This document shows, piece by piece, positions 43,298 through 51,584 of a DNA stretch of 64,000 nt. This stretch comes from VRUE01 sp963737575 (GTDB taxonomy: Bacteria > Actinomycetota > Thermoleophilia > Solirubrobacterales > 70-9). The stretch covers positions 1 through 64,000 of the forward strand of contig CAVTTJ010000010.1 of NCBI GenBank assembly GCA_963737575.1, given 5' to 3'. The position numbers and the translations under genes were made by a program. The notes below the pieces were generated by a model. That model did not search any database, was not told where the DNA came from, and saw only the letters and a program-made list of their open reading frames with translations. Position 1 is the first letter of the stretch. Every line of letters starts with the position of its first letter.

Positions 43298-43981
43298 TCA
43301 GGACGCGCCGAGTTTTTTCGCTGCGTCGCGCAGTGTTTTCACGGTCGCGCTGGGTGCTTTGCGGCCATCGAGTTTCTCTCCGTGCCTGTTTACCCAGATG
43401 ACCGGAACATTCATCTTCAGCAGCGGCGCCACGTCGGTCCGGTAGCTGGAGCAGATATGGACCCAGCCTTTCTTGCCGCCGATCCGCCGCGCGCACTCTT
43501 TGAAATGGACCGGTTCGGGCTTGTAGCTGCGCACCTGCTGGGCGGTGACCACGAGGTCGAGTTCGGTCCGAAGGTGGCGGCGGGAGACGCCGAGCAGTTT
43601 GTCGTCGATGTTCGAGATGATCCCGATCTGGTAGCGCTTGGCGAGCCGGTCCATCGCCGCGTTCGCCTCGCGGAAGGGCAGCCAGTAGGCGACGCTGTCG
43701 GGCAGGAACTGGGCCCGTGAGGGCTCGATCTCCCAGCCGATCTCGCCCGCGACCTTGACGATCGTCCGGCGCAGGACCTCGGCGTAGAGTTCGTAGGAGC
43801 CGGCCATGATTTCGGCCTGGACTTCGAGGAAGCGCCCGAGGAACGGTCCCTCCTCGAAGCTGAACCCGTCCTTCTCGGCCTCCTTCTTGCAGGCTTCGAT
43901 GATCCCCTTCTCCCAATCGATGAGGGTTCCGTAGCAATCAGTGGTCACCCACTCGATGGTTTTGAGACCGGGAAGGGGCAT
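43298..43981 (-). CDS. HAD-superfamily hydrolase (haloacid dehalogenase type II-like)
   Basis: A 227-residue HAD enzyme: motif I TTDCYGTLIDWE (aspartate nucleophile), motif II IISNIDD, motif III lysine in SYKPEP, and a C-terminal VNRHG element typical of the L-2-haloacid dehalogenase branch. Motif IV is less standard (CSSYRTDVAP). Substrate unknown. It is divergent from sucC with a 54-bp gap. Confidence 0.88.
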   Translation of the reverse strand: MPLPGLKTIEWVTTDCYGTLIDWEKGIIEACKKEAEKDGFSFEEGPFLGRFLEVQAEIMAGSYELYAEVLRRTIVKVAGEIGWEIEPSRAQFLPDSVAYWLPFREANAAMDRLAKRYQIGIISNIDDKLLGVSRRHLRTELDLVVTAQQVRSYKPEPVHFKECARRIGGKKGWVHICSSYRTDVAPLLKMNVPVIWVNRHGEKLDGRKAPSATVKTLRDAAKKLGAS

Positions 43982-44035
43982 CGCAGAGCCGCGGCATTAT
44001 AGGCTGCCGCCCGCGCCGCAGGGGCGCGCCTAAAA

Positions 44036-45232
44036 ATGGACCTCCTCGAGTATCAGGGCAAGCAGCTGTTCGCAGAGCACGGCATAGCCGTGCCCAGCGG
44101 CGAGGTCGCATCGACCGTCGAGGAGGCCGTGGCCGCCGCCGAGCGGATCGGATATCCGTGCGCGATCAAGGCCCAGGTCCTGATCGGCGGCCGCGGCAAG
44201 GCCGGCGGGATCAAGATCGCAGCCGACAGGGCGGAGGCCGAGCAGCACGCCGGCGCGATCCTCGGCATGGACATCGTCGGGCCGCATGGCGAGGGCCCGT
44301 TCGAGGTCCACCAGGTCTGGGTCGAGGGCGGATCGGACATCGCCTCCGAGTACTACGCCTCGGTGATCCTCGACCGCTCGGCGAAGAAGCTGCTGGCGAT
44401 GGTCTCCGCCAAGGGCGGGATGGACATCGAGGCCGTCGCCGAGGAGGACCCCGATGCCCTCGTCAAAGACCACATCGATCCGACCCGGCCGTTCACGGCC
44501 ACCGCGGCGCGGCCGATCGTCGACGCCGCCGGGCTCGACGAGGACGTGCGCGAGGCGGCGGCCGAGGTGCTGGCGAAGCTCGCCGAGGTTGCCTCCTCGG
44601 AGGACGCGACGCTGATCGAGGTCAACCCCCTGATCGTCACCGCCGAGCGCGAGGTAGTCGCCCTCGACGCCAAGGTCACGATCGACAACAACGCCGTCTT
44701 CCGCCACGACGACCTCGCCGCCGAGGCCGAGGAGGACGACGACCCACAGGAGGCGATGGCGAAGGAGAAGGGCCTGATCTACGTCAAGCTGGACGGCAAC
44801 GTCGGGATCCTGGCCAACGGCGCCGGTCTCTGCATGTCGACCCTCGACGTCGTCGCCCAGGCCGGCGGCCGGCCGGCGAACTTCCTCGACGCCGGTGGCG
44901 GCTCCAAGGCCGAGGCGATCGTCGACGCGCTGACCGTGATCACCTCCGACGAGAAGGTCAGTGCGATCCTCTTCAACATCTTCGGTGGCATCACCCGCTG
45001 CGATGAGATCGCGAACGGGATCGTCACCGCGTCGGGGGAGATCGACCTCCAGGTTCCGCTCGTCGTCCGCCTCGACGGCACCAACTCCGAGGAGGGCCTG
45101 GCGATCCTGGCCGAGGCCGACCTGCCGAACCTGCACCAGGAGACGACCATGCTCGACGCCGCCCGCCGCGTCGTCGAGCTGGCGGGTGGAAGCGCAAACC
45201 CGCCCGCCGCGGACGCGGGAGCGAGCGAGTGA
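44036..45232 (+). CDS. sucC: succinyl-CoA ligase (ADP-forming) beta subunit
   Basis: TCA-cycle enzyme subunit of 398 residues. It has an ATP-grasp N-terminal half (DLLEYQGKQLFAEHGIAVP; KAQVLIGGRGKAGGIK) and a C-terminal CoA-ligase domain (NGAGLCMSTLDVV; FLDAGGGSKAE; FNIFGGITRCDEIANG). The last residues (PPAADAGASE) are encoded by the dispersed repeat at 45206-45278 and are not part of the family fold. Partner of sucD, 55 bp downstream. Confidence 0.96.
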   Translation: MDLLEYQGKQLFAEHGIAVPSGEVASTVEEAVAAAERIGYPCAIKAQVLIGGRGKAGGIKIAADRAEAEQHAGAILGMDIVGPHGEGPFEVHQVWVEGGSDIASEYYASVILDRSAKKLLAMVSAKGGMDIEAVAEEDPDALVKDHIDPTRPFTATAARPIVDAAGLDEDVREAAAEVLAKLAEVASSEDATLIEVNPLIVTAEREVVALDAKVTIDNNAVFRHDDLAAEAEEDDDPQEAMAKEKGLIYVKLDGNVGILANGAGLCMSTLDVVAQAGGRPANFLDAGGGSKAEAIVDALTVITSDEKVSAILFNIFGGITRCDEIANGIVTASGEIDLQVPLVVRLDGTNSEEGLAILAEADLPNLHQETTMLDAARRVVELAGGSANPPAADAGASE

Positions 45233-45278
45233 GGCCGCCGGTCGTCATGAGCACGAGCGAGCGCGAGCAGGGCAGGCG
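45206..45278 (+). repeat. dispersed 73-bp repeat, copy A
   Basis: Covers the last codons of sucC and the gap before sucD. Aligned without gaps to copy B (56542-56614), 61 of 73 bases agree by eye, including the first 24. Conserved words are GCGGACGCGGGAGCGAGCGA, then CATG and GAGCGAGCG, then GAGCAG and GCAGGCG. The repeat encodes the ADAGASE tail of SucC. Confidence 0.8.
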
Positions 45279-45287
45279 GGCAGGACT

Positions 45288-46178
45288 ATGAGCATCATCG
45301 TCGGCGAGGACACGAAGCTCGTCGTCTCCGGCCTGACCGGCCGCGAGGGCTCCTTCCACGGCCTCCGCAACCGCGCCTACGGGACCTACCTCGCCGCCGG
45401 CGTCACCCCGGGCAAGGGGGGACAGGACGTCGAGGGCGTCCCGGTCTTCGACTCGATCTCCGAGTCGGTCCAGGAGGCGGGCGCCAACACATCGATGATC
45501 TTCGTCCCCGCGCGCTTCGCCGCAGCGGCGATCGAGGAGGCGATCGAGTCCGGCGTCGAGACCGTGATCGCGATCACCGAGGGGATACCGGTTCTCGACA
45601 TGCTGCGGATCTACTGGCAGGCCAAGGAGGCCGGCGTCCGCCTGATCGGGCCCAACTGCCCCGGCGTGCTCTCGCCCGGCAAGGCCAACGTCGGGATCAT
45701 CCCGGCCCAGTTCTTCGACCAAGGCAAGATCGGCGTCGTCTCGAAGTCGGGCACCCTGACCTACCAGATCGGGAACGAGCTGAAACAGGCGGGCGAGGGC
45801 AACTCCTCGATCGTCGGGATCGGCGGCGACCCGATCGTCGGCTCCGACTTCATCGACATCCTGAAGCTGTACGAGGCCGACCCAGAGACCGAGCTGATCG
45901 TGATGGTCGGCGAGATCGGCGGCGATGCCGAGGAGCGCGCAGCCGATTTCATCGAGTCCGAGGTCTCGAAGCCGGTCGTCGCCTACATCGCCGGCTTCAC
46001 GGCGCCCCCCGGCAAGCAGATGGGGCACGCGGGGGCGATCATCTCCGGCTCATCGGGGACCGCCCAGGCAAAGAAGGAAGCACTCGAGGCGAAGGGCGTC
46101 AGGGTCGGCGAAAGCCCGACCGAGACCGCGCAGATCGCGGTCGAGGCACTGAGGGAGCTCGGGAACGGCTCCGCGTAA
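45288..46178 (+). CDS. sucD: succinyl-CoA ligase (ADP-forming) alpha subunit
   Basis: A 296-residue alpha subunit: CoA-binding Rossmann domain (VVSGLTGREGSFH; AAGVTPGKGGQ) and the phosphorylated histidine in GHAGAIISGSSG. ATG 45288 gives the canonical MSIIVGEDTKLVV start and lies just after the dispersed repeat. With SucC it converts succinyl-CoA to succinate with ATP formation. Confidence 0.96.
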   Translation: MSIIVGEDTKLVVSGLTGREGSFHGLRNRAYGTYLAAGVTPGKGGQDVEGVPVFDSISESVQEAGANTSMIFVPARFAAAAIEEAIESGVETVIAITEGIPVLDMLRIYWQAKEAGVRLIGPNCPGVLSPGKANVGIIPAQFFDQGKIGVVSKSGTLTYQIGNELKQAGEGNSSIVGIGGDPIVGSDFIDILKLYEADPETELIVMVGEIGGDAEERAADFIESEVSKPVVAYIAGFTAPPGKQMGHAGAIISGSSGTAQAKKEALEAKGVRVGESPTETAQIAVEALRELGNGSA

Positions 46179-46236
46179 ACCGCCGCCCGGACTGCAACTC
46201 TTGGCAGCCTTCCGTGTCTCGGAAGGGGACGGCTCG

Positions 46237-47880
46237 ATGATCGGCTTCAGACGCGTCAACCCTGTGTGTCTCGCCCTGCTCGGGCTCGTTTCGCTGCTCG
46301 TCTTCTGCTCGAGCGCGTCGGCGCGCGAAATCTACGTCGCCAATTCCGGCAACGGCACGGTCTCGGTCATCGACTACTCGACCAACGCGGTGCTCGGCTC
46401 GCTGCCGGTCGGTGGCGAACCGGTCGACGTCGCGATCACCCCGGACGGGAGATACGCCTGGGTGGTCGACGGGGCCGGAGGCTCGGTCTCGGTGATCGAC
46501 ACGAAGACCAAAAGCGTCGTCCAGGGGCCGATCGCCGTCGGCAAAGCGCCGCGGGGAATCGCGATCACCCCGAACGGCGGCCGCGCCTACGTGACGAACT
46601 CGGGCGACGACACGGTCACTGTTCTCGACACCGGCACATTCGGGCCGGTCGGCAAACCGATCCCGGTCGGCAAAGAACCCGACGGCGTCGCGATCTCTCC
46701 CGATGGAGGCTCGGCTTTCGTCGCCCAGCGCGGCGGCGGCATCGCCGTGATCGACACCAACTCGGGCGAAGTCGTCGAAACGATCGACGACTCCTTCGGG
46801 CCGTCGCGGATCGCGATCACCCCGAACGGCAGCCGCGGCTTCGTCACCAACCACCTTGCCGACACGGTGACCGCATTCAGCCCGGCCGGCCGGTCGGTGA
46901 TCGGCTCCGCCATCGACGTCGGCAACGAACCCACCGGAATCGCCACCACCCCGAACGGGTCCTTCGCCTATGCGGCGAGCGCCGTCGACGGGACGCTGAC
47001 CCAGATCGACACCTCGATCGACATGCCGATCGGGGCGCCGATCGAATTCCCCGGCGCGACGGGATTGGCGCTCACGCCCGATGGGCTCCGCGGCTATGTC
47101 ACCGACGGCGGCGCCTCGACCGTCTCGCTGCTCGACACCAACCGCGGCATCAACGGCGGGGCGATCACGGTCGGCGACAAACCGGTCGCCGTCGCCGTCG
47201 TGCCCGACCAGGGCCCGACCGCCTCCTTCTGGGTCTCCCCGACCTCGCGCCGGGCAAAGAAACGACTCACATTCCACGCCAGCAACTCGACCGATCCCGA
47301 CGGGACGATCACCAGCTACTCGTGGGATTTCGGAGACCACGCCAAGGCCGAGGGGCCGCAGCCGACCCGGGTCCACAGCTACAGGCGCCGCGGGACGTAC
47401 TTCGTGACGCTCAAGGTGACCGACAACGAGGGCTGCTCGACCGAAACCGTCTTCACCGGCCAGACCGTCTCCTGCCACGGCAACCCGCTGGCGGCGATCA
47501 CGGTGCCGCTCAAAGTGCTGAACGAAGCCGGCCCCAAGCTCCAGGTCTTCGGCCGCGACCGGCAGGGGATGCGGAGGATCGTCGTCCGCGCCCGCTGCCC
47601 GCAGGTCGCCTGCTCGCTGCGGGCCGGCGGCATCGTCGCCACCGCCGATGAAGAAAACGGCCGCAAGGTCCGGCACCTCCGCAAGCTCGGGACGGACACC
47701 GCGCCGGCAGCCACCCGCGGCATGCGGCGGCTGGTCCTTCAGGTTCCCGGCCCGACCCGCTCGGGGGCCGAACACGCGGTGCTCGCCGGCGGCACGGCCA
47801 AGGCCCGGGTCGCCGTCACCGCGCGCGACCGCACCAACGAAGTCACCGTCGAGACCAAGGTCGTCAAGCTCGGCTTCTGA
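46237..47880 (+). CDS. secreted YVTN-type beta-propeller protein with PKD domain
   Basis: A 547-residue exported protein; GGAAGGGGA before ATG 46237 sets the start, and the signal peptide ends around SSASA. Seven blades are recognisable from YVTN-like strands: IYVANSG, AWVVDG, AYVTNSG, AFVAQRG, GFVTNH, AYAAS, GYVTDGG. They are usually preceded by ITPDG/NG. A PKD domain follows at ~345-405 (STDPDGTITSYSWDFGD), then a C-terminal beta-rich region. Surface-binding function presumed. Its 3' end overlaps the DUF559 gene by 17 bp. Confidence 0.87.
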   Translation: MIGFRRVNPVCLALLGLVSLLVFCSSASAREIYVANSGNGTVSVIDYSTNAVLGSLPVGGEPVDVAITPDGRYAWVVDGAGGSVSVIDTKTKSVVQGPIAVGKAPRGIAITPNGGRAYVTNSGDDTVTVLDTGTFGPVGKPIPVGKEPDGVAISPDGGSAFVAQRGGGIAVIDTNSGEVVETIDDSFGPSRIAITPNGSRGFVTNHLADTVTAFSPAGRSVIGSAIDVGNEPTGIATTPNGSFAYAASAVDGTLTQIDTSIDMPIGAPIEFPGATGLALTPDGLRGYVTDGGASTVSLLDTNRGINGGAITVGDKPVAVAVVPDQGPTASFWVSPTSRRAKKRLTFHASNSTDPDGTITSYSWDFGDHAKAEGPQPTRVHSYRRRGTYFVTLKVTDNEGCSTETVFTGQTVSCHGNPLAAITVPLKVLNEAGPKLQVFGRDRQGMRRIVVRARCPQVACSLRAGGIVATADEENGRKVRHLRKLGTDTAPAATRGMRRLVLQVPGPTRSGAEHAVLAGGTAKARVAVTARDRTNEVTVETKVVKLGF

Positions 47881-48793
47881 GCAGGCGGGCGATCTCGGCG
47901 GCCACGGCCGCCGGTTCGTCTTCGAGGCGCCGGTGCGTGAGCCTGATCACCCTCTGCCCGGCCGCCTGCAGGGCCGCGTCGCGCGCGCGATCGCGCTCGA
48001 AGGCCGCGCGGTGGCGGTGGAACGCGAAGCCGTCGAGTTCGACGACGAGTCGGTGCCGCGGCCAGAGGGCGTCGACCTCCATCCCTTCGACGAGGACGTT
48101 GCGCGAGGGAGGCGGGATGCGGTGGCGCTCGCAGAGGGCCGCGAAGCGGTCCTCGAGCGGGGACCGCGTGCGATCGGCGGCCCGTGCCGCGTCGATCAGG
48201 CGCCGGCAGCGTCGGAGGCCCCTGCGGCCCGGCGCGCGGTTGCAGAGGCGCTCGAGCGCCTCCAACTCCAGTAGCCCGAGTCGATCGGCCTCCTCCGCAG
48301 CGCGGTTCCAGCGACCCTCTTCCACGACGTCTGCCAGATCGAGCAGGGTGCGGGGGAGGGAGGTGACCGGGACCCAATCGCGAATCGCCCGGTCCTCTTG
48401 GTCGAGGCGACCTCGGTGCAGGGCAATCCCACGCCGGCCGGCCTCCCGTGCCGGGACGTGACGTCGATGCTCCGGCCGCCCGGTCGCATCAGCCCCCAAA
48501 GGGCCGCCGCGTCGCGATGGCTCAGGACCGCGCCGTCACCGCAGGCGAGCACGGCCGCCATCCACCATCCGCGTTTGGTCAGCCTTGCGTGACCTGTCGC
48601 ATAGACGCCGCGGTGGACCGGGAGCAGTCGGCTCGATTGGATCCGTGAGTCGATTGCCTTGCTTCCCGGCCGCTCGAGTCAGTTGATGCCGCGCAATCAC
48701 ACCGTGCTGGCGGGCCGCGAGCGCCGCGATCTGCCTGTCGCGCTCCGCCCGCCGGCCCCGATCCGAGGGGGGTCTGTGAGTTTGACCCTCCAT
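47864..48793 (-). pseudogene. DUF559/AbiEi-like endonuclease-fold protein, frameshifted twice
   Basis: A type common in Solirubrobacterales: an N-terminal winged-helix part (RDRQIAALAARQHGVIARHQL), a middle part (LLPVHRGVYATGHARLTKRG; MAAVLACGDGAVLSHRDAAALWGL) and a C-terminal DUF559 restriction-like nuclease domain (PPPSRNVLVEGMEVDALW; HRLVVELDGFAFH). These lie in three stretches of two frames. The break near 48660 looks like an extra base and the one near 48437 like a missing base. The corrected product is ~308 residues. The catalytic-type aspartates/glutamates of the nuclease core (E-G-x-E-V-D; VVELDG) are retained. Cellular role of the family unknown. Confidence 0.78.
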
Positions 48794-48879
48794 GGGGAGG
48801 CCAAAGTCACACGGGCTGAGGTTTTCGCCCCCCCGAGCAGCCGATCGGCGGCTCGGGGGCGTTGCTAGGCTCGGACGTG

Positions 48880-49983
48880 ATGCCCGGAGACACGATCTCA
48901 TTCGCACGCGGCGCGCCCAGCGCCGACATCCTGCCCCGCGACGCGGTCCGCGAGGCGGCCGCGACGGCGCTCGCAGAGGACTGGGAGCGGGCGCTCTCCT
49001 ACGGGACGGGGATCGGCCACCCCGGCCTCGCCGAGTGGATCGCCGAGCGCCATGGCGACCTCGACGCCTCGCAGGTGATGATCGCCAACGGCTCGCTCGA
49101 GGCGGGCGCGATGCTGTTCGCCCACCTGCTCGAGCCCGGCGACAGGGTGATCGTCGAGCAGCCGACCTACGATCGCACCCTGTTGCTGCTGCAGCGGCTC
49201 GGGGTCGAGCTCGTGCCGGTGCCGCTGGAGGCCGATGGCGTCGACCTCGCGGCGTTCGAGGCGGCCCTGGAGGGGGGGCCGGTCAAGCTCGCCCACATCA
49301 TCCCCAACTTCCACAACCCCGCAGGCTGCACGCTCTCCGCCGCGAAGCGGGTGCGCCTGGTCGAGCTCGCCACCGAGCACGGATTCCGGATCTTCGAGGA
49401 CGACCCCTACCGGGAGCTCCCGTTCGAGGGCGACCCGCTGGAGACGATGCTCGAGATCGACCGTGCCGACCGCGTGATCTTCGCCTCCTCCTTCTCGAAG
49501 ACGGTCAGCCCGGGAGTGCGCGTCGGGTATCTCGCCGGGCCCGCCGGTGAGGTCGCGAAGCTCGCGAAACGGGCGAACGAGACCTACATCTCGCCGAACA
49601 TGCTGGCCGAGTCGATCGTCCTCGAGCTCTGCCGCTCGGGCGGCCTCGACCGCAACATCGAGTTCGTCAAGGGCGCCCTGCAGGCGCGACGCGACGCGCT
49701 CGTCTCGGCGCTCCGCGAGCAGATCCCCGAGGCCGAGTTCGTCGTTCCCGGCGGCGGCTACTTCCTCTGGCTCGACCTTGCCGAGGGCTCCGACACGCCG
49801 GCGCTGCTGGCCGAGGCGAAGGCCGAGGACGTCTCATTCGTCGCCGGGCCCGATTTCATGATCGAGGGTGGCGAGAACAGCCTCCGCCTCTCCTTCGCGA
49901 GCGTTCCGCCGGAGCGGATCCCGGAGGGCGTCGCGCGGATCGCGACCGCGCTCGAGCGCCTCCGCGCGACTGCGGCGGCATAG
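48880..49983 (+). CDS. class I/II aminotransferase (2-aminoadipate/MocR-type catalytic domain)
   Basis: PLP enzyme of 367 residues, fold type I. It has FARGAPSADILP, the cofactor aspartate region IFEDDPYRELPFEG and the PLP lysine in ASSFSKTVSPGVRVGY. It resembles LysN/2-aminoadipate aminotransferases and the catalytic half of MocR regulators, but lacks a GntR helix-turn-helix. Substrate unassigned. ATG 48880 is favoured; GTG 48877 and TTG 48862 are in frame upstream. Divergent from the DUF559 gene; nearly abuts the convergent regulator (stop at 49983, next gene ends 49984). Confidence 0.88.
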   Translation: MPGDTISFARGAPSADILPRDAVREAAATALAEDWERALSYGTGIGHPGLAEWIAERHGDLDASQVMIANGSLEAGAMLFAHLLEPGDRVIVEQPTYDRTLLLLQRLGVELVPVPLEADGVDLAAFEAALEGGPVKLAHIIPNFHNPAGCTLSAAKRVRLVELATEHGFRIFEDDPYRELPFEGDPLETMLEIDRADRVIFASSFSKTVSPGVRVGYLAGPAGEVAKLAKRANETYISPNMLAESIVLELCRSGGLDRNIEFVKGALQARRDALVSALREQIPEAEFVVPGGGYFLWLDLAEGSDTPALLAEAKAEDVSFVAGPDFMIEGGENSLRLSFASVPPERIPEGVARIATALERLRATAAA

Positions 49984-50700
49984 CTAGCGCCCGTAGCGAT
50001 CCGAGGAGAGGACGAGCTGCTCGGGGATCGCCGCCCGCGGCGGCGGCGCCGGGTCGGCGCGGACCGAGACGGTCTCGGCGACGCTGCGCGAGACCTCGTG
50101 GCGGCCGCTGCCCGAGGCGATCGTCACCGAGTCCTCGTCGGAGCTCTCGACCGCCCCCTCGAGGCCCGGCTCGAGGCCCGCCGCCTTCAGGTAGTGGAGG
50201 AGCTCCTCGGCCTCGTTCTCGAAGCGGAGGATGTGGACGTCGGCGCCGACCTCGACGTCGGCCAGCAGCGACCCCCGCTCGCGCGCGCCCTCGATGATCG
50301 GGTGGCCGTGCGGGCAGGTGGTCGCGTCGCCGATCGCCGCCCGCATCCGCTCCTCGAGCACCGGTGACATCGCGTGCTCGATCCGCTCCGCCTCCTCGTG
50401 GACCTCGTCCCACGGGATCCCGAGGACGTCGGTGAGGAAGCGCTCGATCATCCGGTGGCGGCGGACGATGTAGCTGGCGTGCTCGCGTCCCGACTCGGTG
50501 AAGACCAGCGATTTGTCGGCCTCGCGCGTGATGTAGCCATCCTCGACTAGGCGGCCGATCATCTCGTGGACGGTGGGGGGCGAGAGCTGCATCGCGCGGG
50601 CGATGTTGGCCCCCGTCATCGGCAGCCCTGCCTCCTCCAGCCAGAACATGATCTCGAGGTACTCCTGCTCGGCGACCGTCGCCTGCTCCTGCGACAACAC
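49984..50700 (-). CDS. DtxR/MntR-family metal-dependent repressor
   Basis: A 238-residue regulator. The N-terminal winged helix contains the recognition helix (LSPPTVHEMIGRLVEDGYI). The dimerisation/metal-binding domain includes HRMIERFLTDVLGIPWDEVHEEAERIEH (in two parts) and TTCPHGHPI, with cysteine and histidines at the DtxR metal positions. A C-terminal SH3-like/FeoA-type domain follows. It would sense Fe(II) or Mn(II). No iron or manganese transporter lies next to it; the ferritin gene is 39 kb away. Confidence 0.92.
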   Translation of the reverse strand: MLSQEQATVAEQEYLEIMFWLEEAGLPMTGANIARAMQLSPPTVHEMIGRLVEDGYITREADKSLVFTESGREHASYIVRRHRMIERFLTDVLGIPWDEVHEEAERIEHAMSPVLEERMRAAIGDATTCPHGHPIIEGARERGSLLADVEVGADVHILRFENEAEELLHYLKAAGLEPGLEGAVESSDEDSVTIASGSGRHEVSRSVAETVSVRADPAPPPRAAIPEQLVLSSDRYGR

Positions 50701-50743
50701 GGCTCCTTCCTCGCTCGCTCCGGCCGCCGAGTCTAGTGCTTGC

Positions 50744-51559
50744 TCAGCTCCGCTCGACCAGGGTCGAGACGATGGCCTCGTAGAAGCCGTCGCCCATCGC
50801 GCCCTCGGTCACGATCGCGTTGTCCCAGCCCGCCAGCGCCGTCCGCAGCCCCGGATCGCGCTCGGGCCCGTTGGCGACGACGAAGAACCGGCCCACCGCC
50901 GCAGCGACCTCGAGGTCCTCGATCGAGTCGCCGACCGCGATGCAGTCGGCGGGGTCGAAGCCGCGGGCGCGGGCGTGGGCGGCGACCGCGTTCGCCTTGC
51001 TGACGATCGCGGGGACGAGGTGGTAGGCGTGGGTCGGGCCCTCGACCGCCGCCATCTCGCGGCCGATCGCGCCGTTGTCGAGCAGGCGCAGGTCGTCGTC
51101 GCCTCGCTCGGCGAGCAGCCGGTTGGCGTCCTCGACGTCGACCTTGCCGCGGAAGAGGTGGGAGAGGACGCGGCCGTGGTGCCATGGCGCGTGGTACTCG
51201 AGCCTGCCCTCGTAGCGCTCGAAGAGCATCTTCGGGATTTCCCGCTGCTCGATCTTCTCGTAGACGGTCCCCTCCTCGTCCGGGACGAGGTCACCGGTGA
51301 GGAGCGTCGTCTCGCCGTCGATCGCAAACGCGCAGCCGGCCTCGTAGATGTAGGAGCTCTGGCCCATCAGCCGCGCCGCCTCGTGGACCTGGGGCTCGCG
51401 CCGGCCGGACATGATCACCACCTCGACCCCCGCCCGGTGGCAGGCCTCGAGCCCGCGCGACTGGGCGAGGCTGAAGCCGCCGTCGGCGTCGCGGTAGAGG
51501 GAGCTGCCCTTCCCGAGGAGGGTCCCGTCGAGGTCGGTGTAGACGCAACTCAGCCCCAA
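50744..51559 (-). CDS. HAD-superfamily phosphatase (Cof/sucrose-phosphatase-like)
   Basis: Cytoplasmic HAD hydrolase of ~271 residues. Motif I is YTDLDGTLLG (double aspartate), motif II VVIMSGRR, and motif III/IV lie in ADCIAVGDSIEDLEVAA, with a C2-type cap between. No ATG or GTG precedes motif I in a suitable place. The TTG at 51557-51559 is the best start and puts motif I at residue ~8, as is normal. It lies 25 bp from the divergent delta-60 gene. Substrate unknown (sugar phosphate likely). Confidence 0.83.
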   Translation of the reverse strand: MGLSCVYTDLDGTLLGKGSSLYRDADGGFSLAQSRGLEACHRAGVEVVIMSGRREPQVHEAARLMGQSSYIYEAGCAFAIDGETTLLTGDLVPDEEGTVYEKIEQREIPKMLFERYEGRLEYHAPWHHGRVLSHLFRGKVDVEDANRLLAERGDDDLRLLDNGAIGREMAAVEGPTHAYHLVPAIVSKANAVAAHARARGFDPADCIAVGDSIEDLEVAAAVGRFFVVANGPERDPGLRTALAGWDNAIVTEGAMGDGFYEAIVSTLVERS

Positions 51560-51584
51560 GGCCGGGTTTACGCTAACGATCGCG

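Noticed and set aside
50701..50735. Possible fourth copy of the dispersed repeat (GGAGCGAGCGAG on the minus strand)
   Set aside because: Only about 12 contiguous bases match and the second half of the repeat is missing; chance is likely in this composition.
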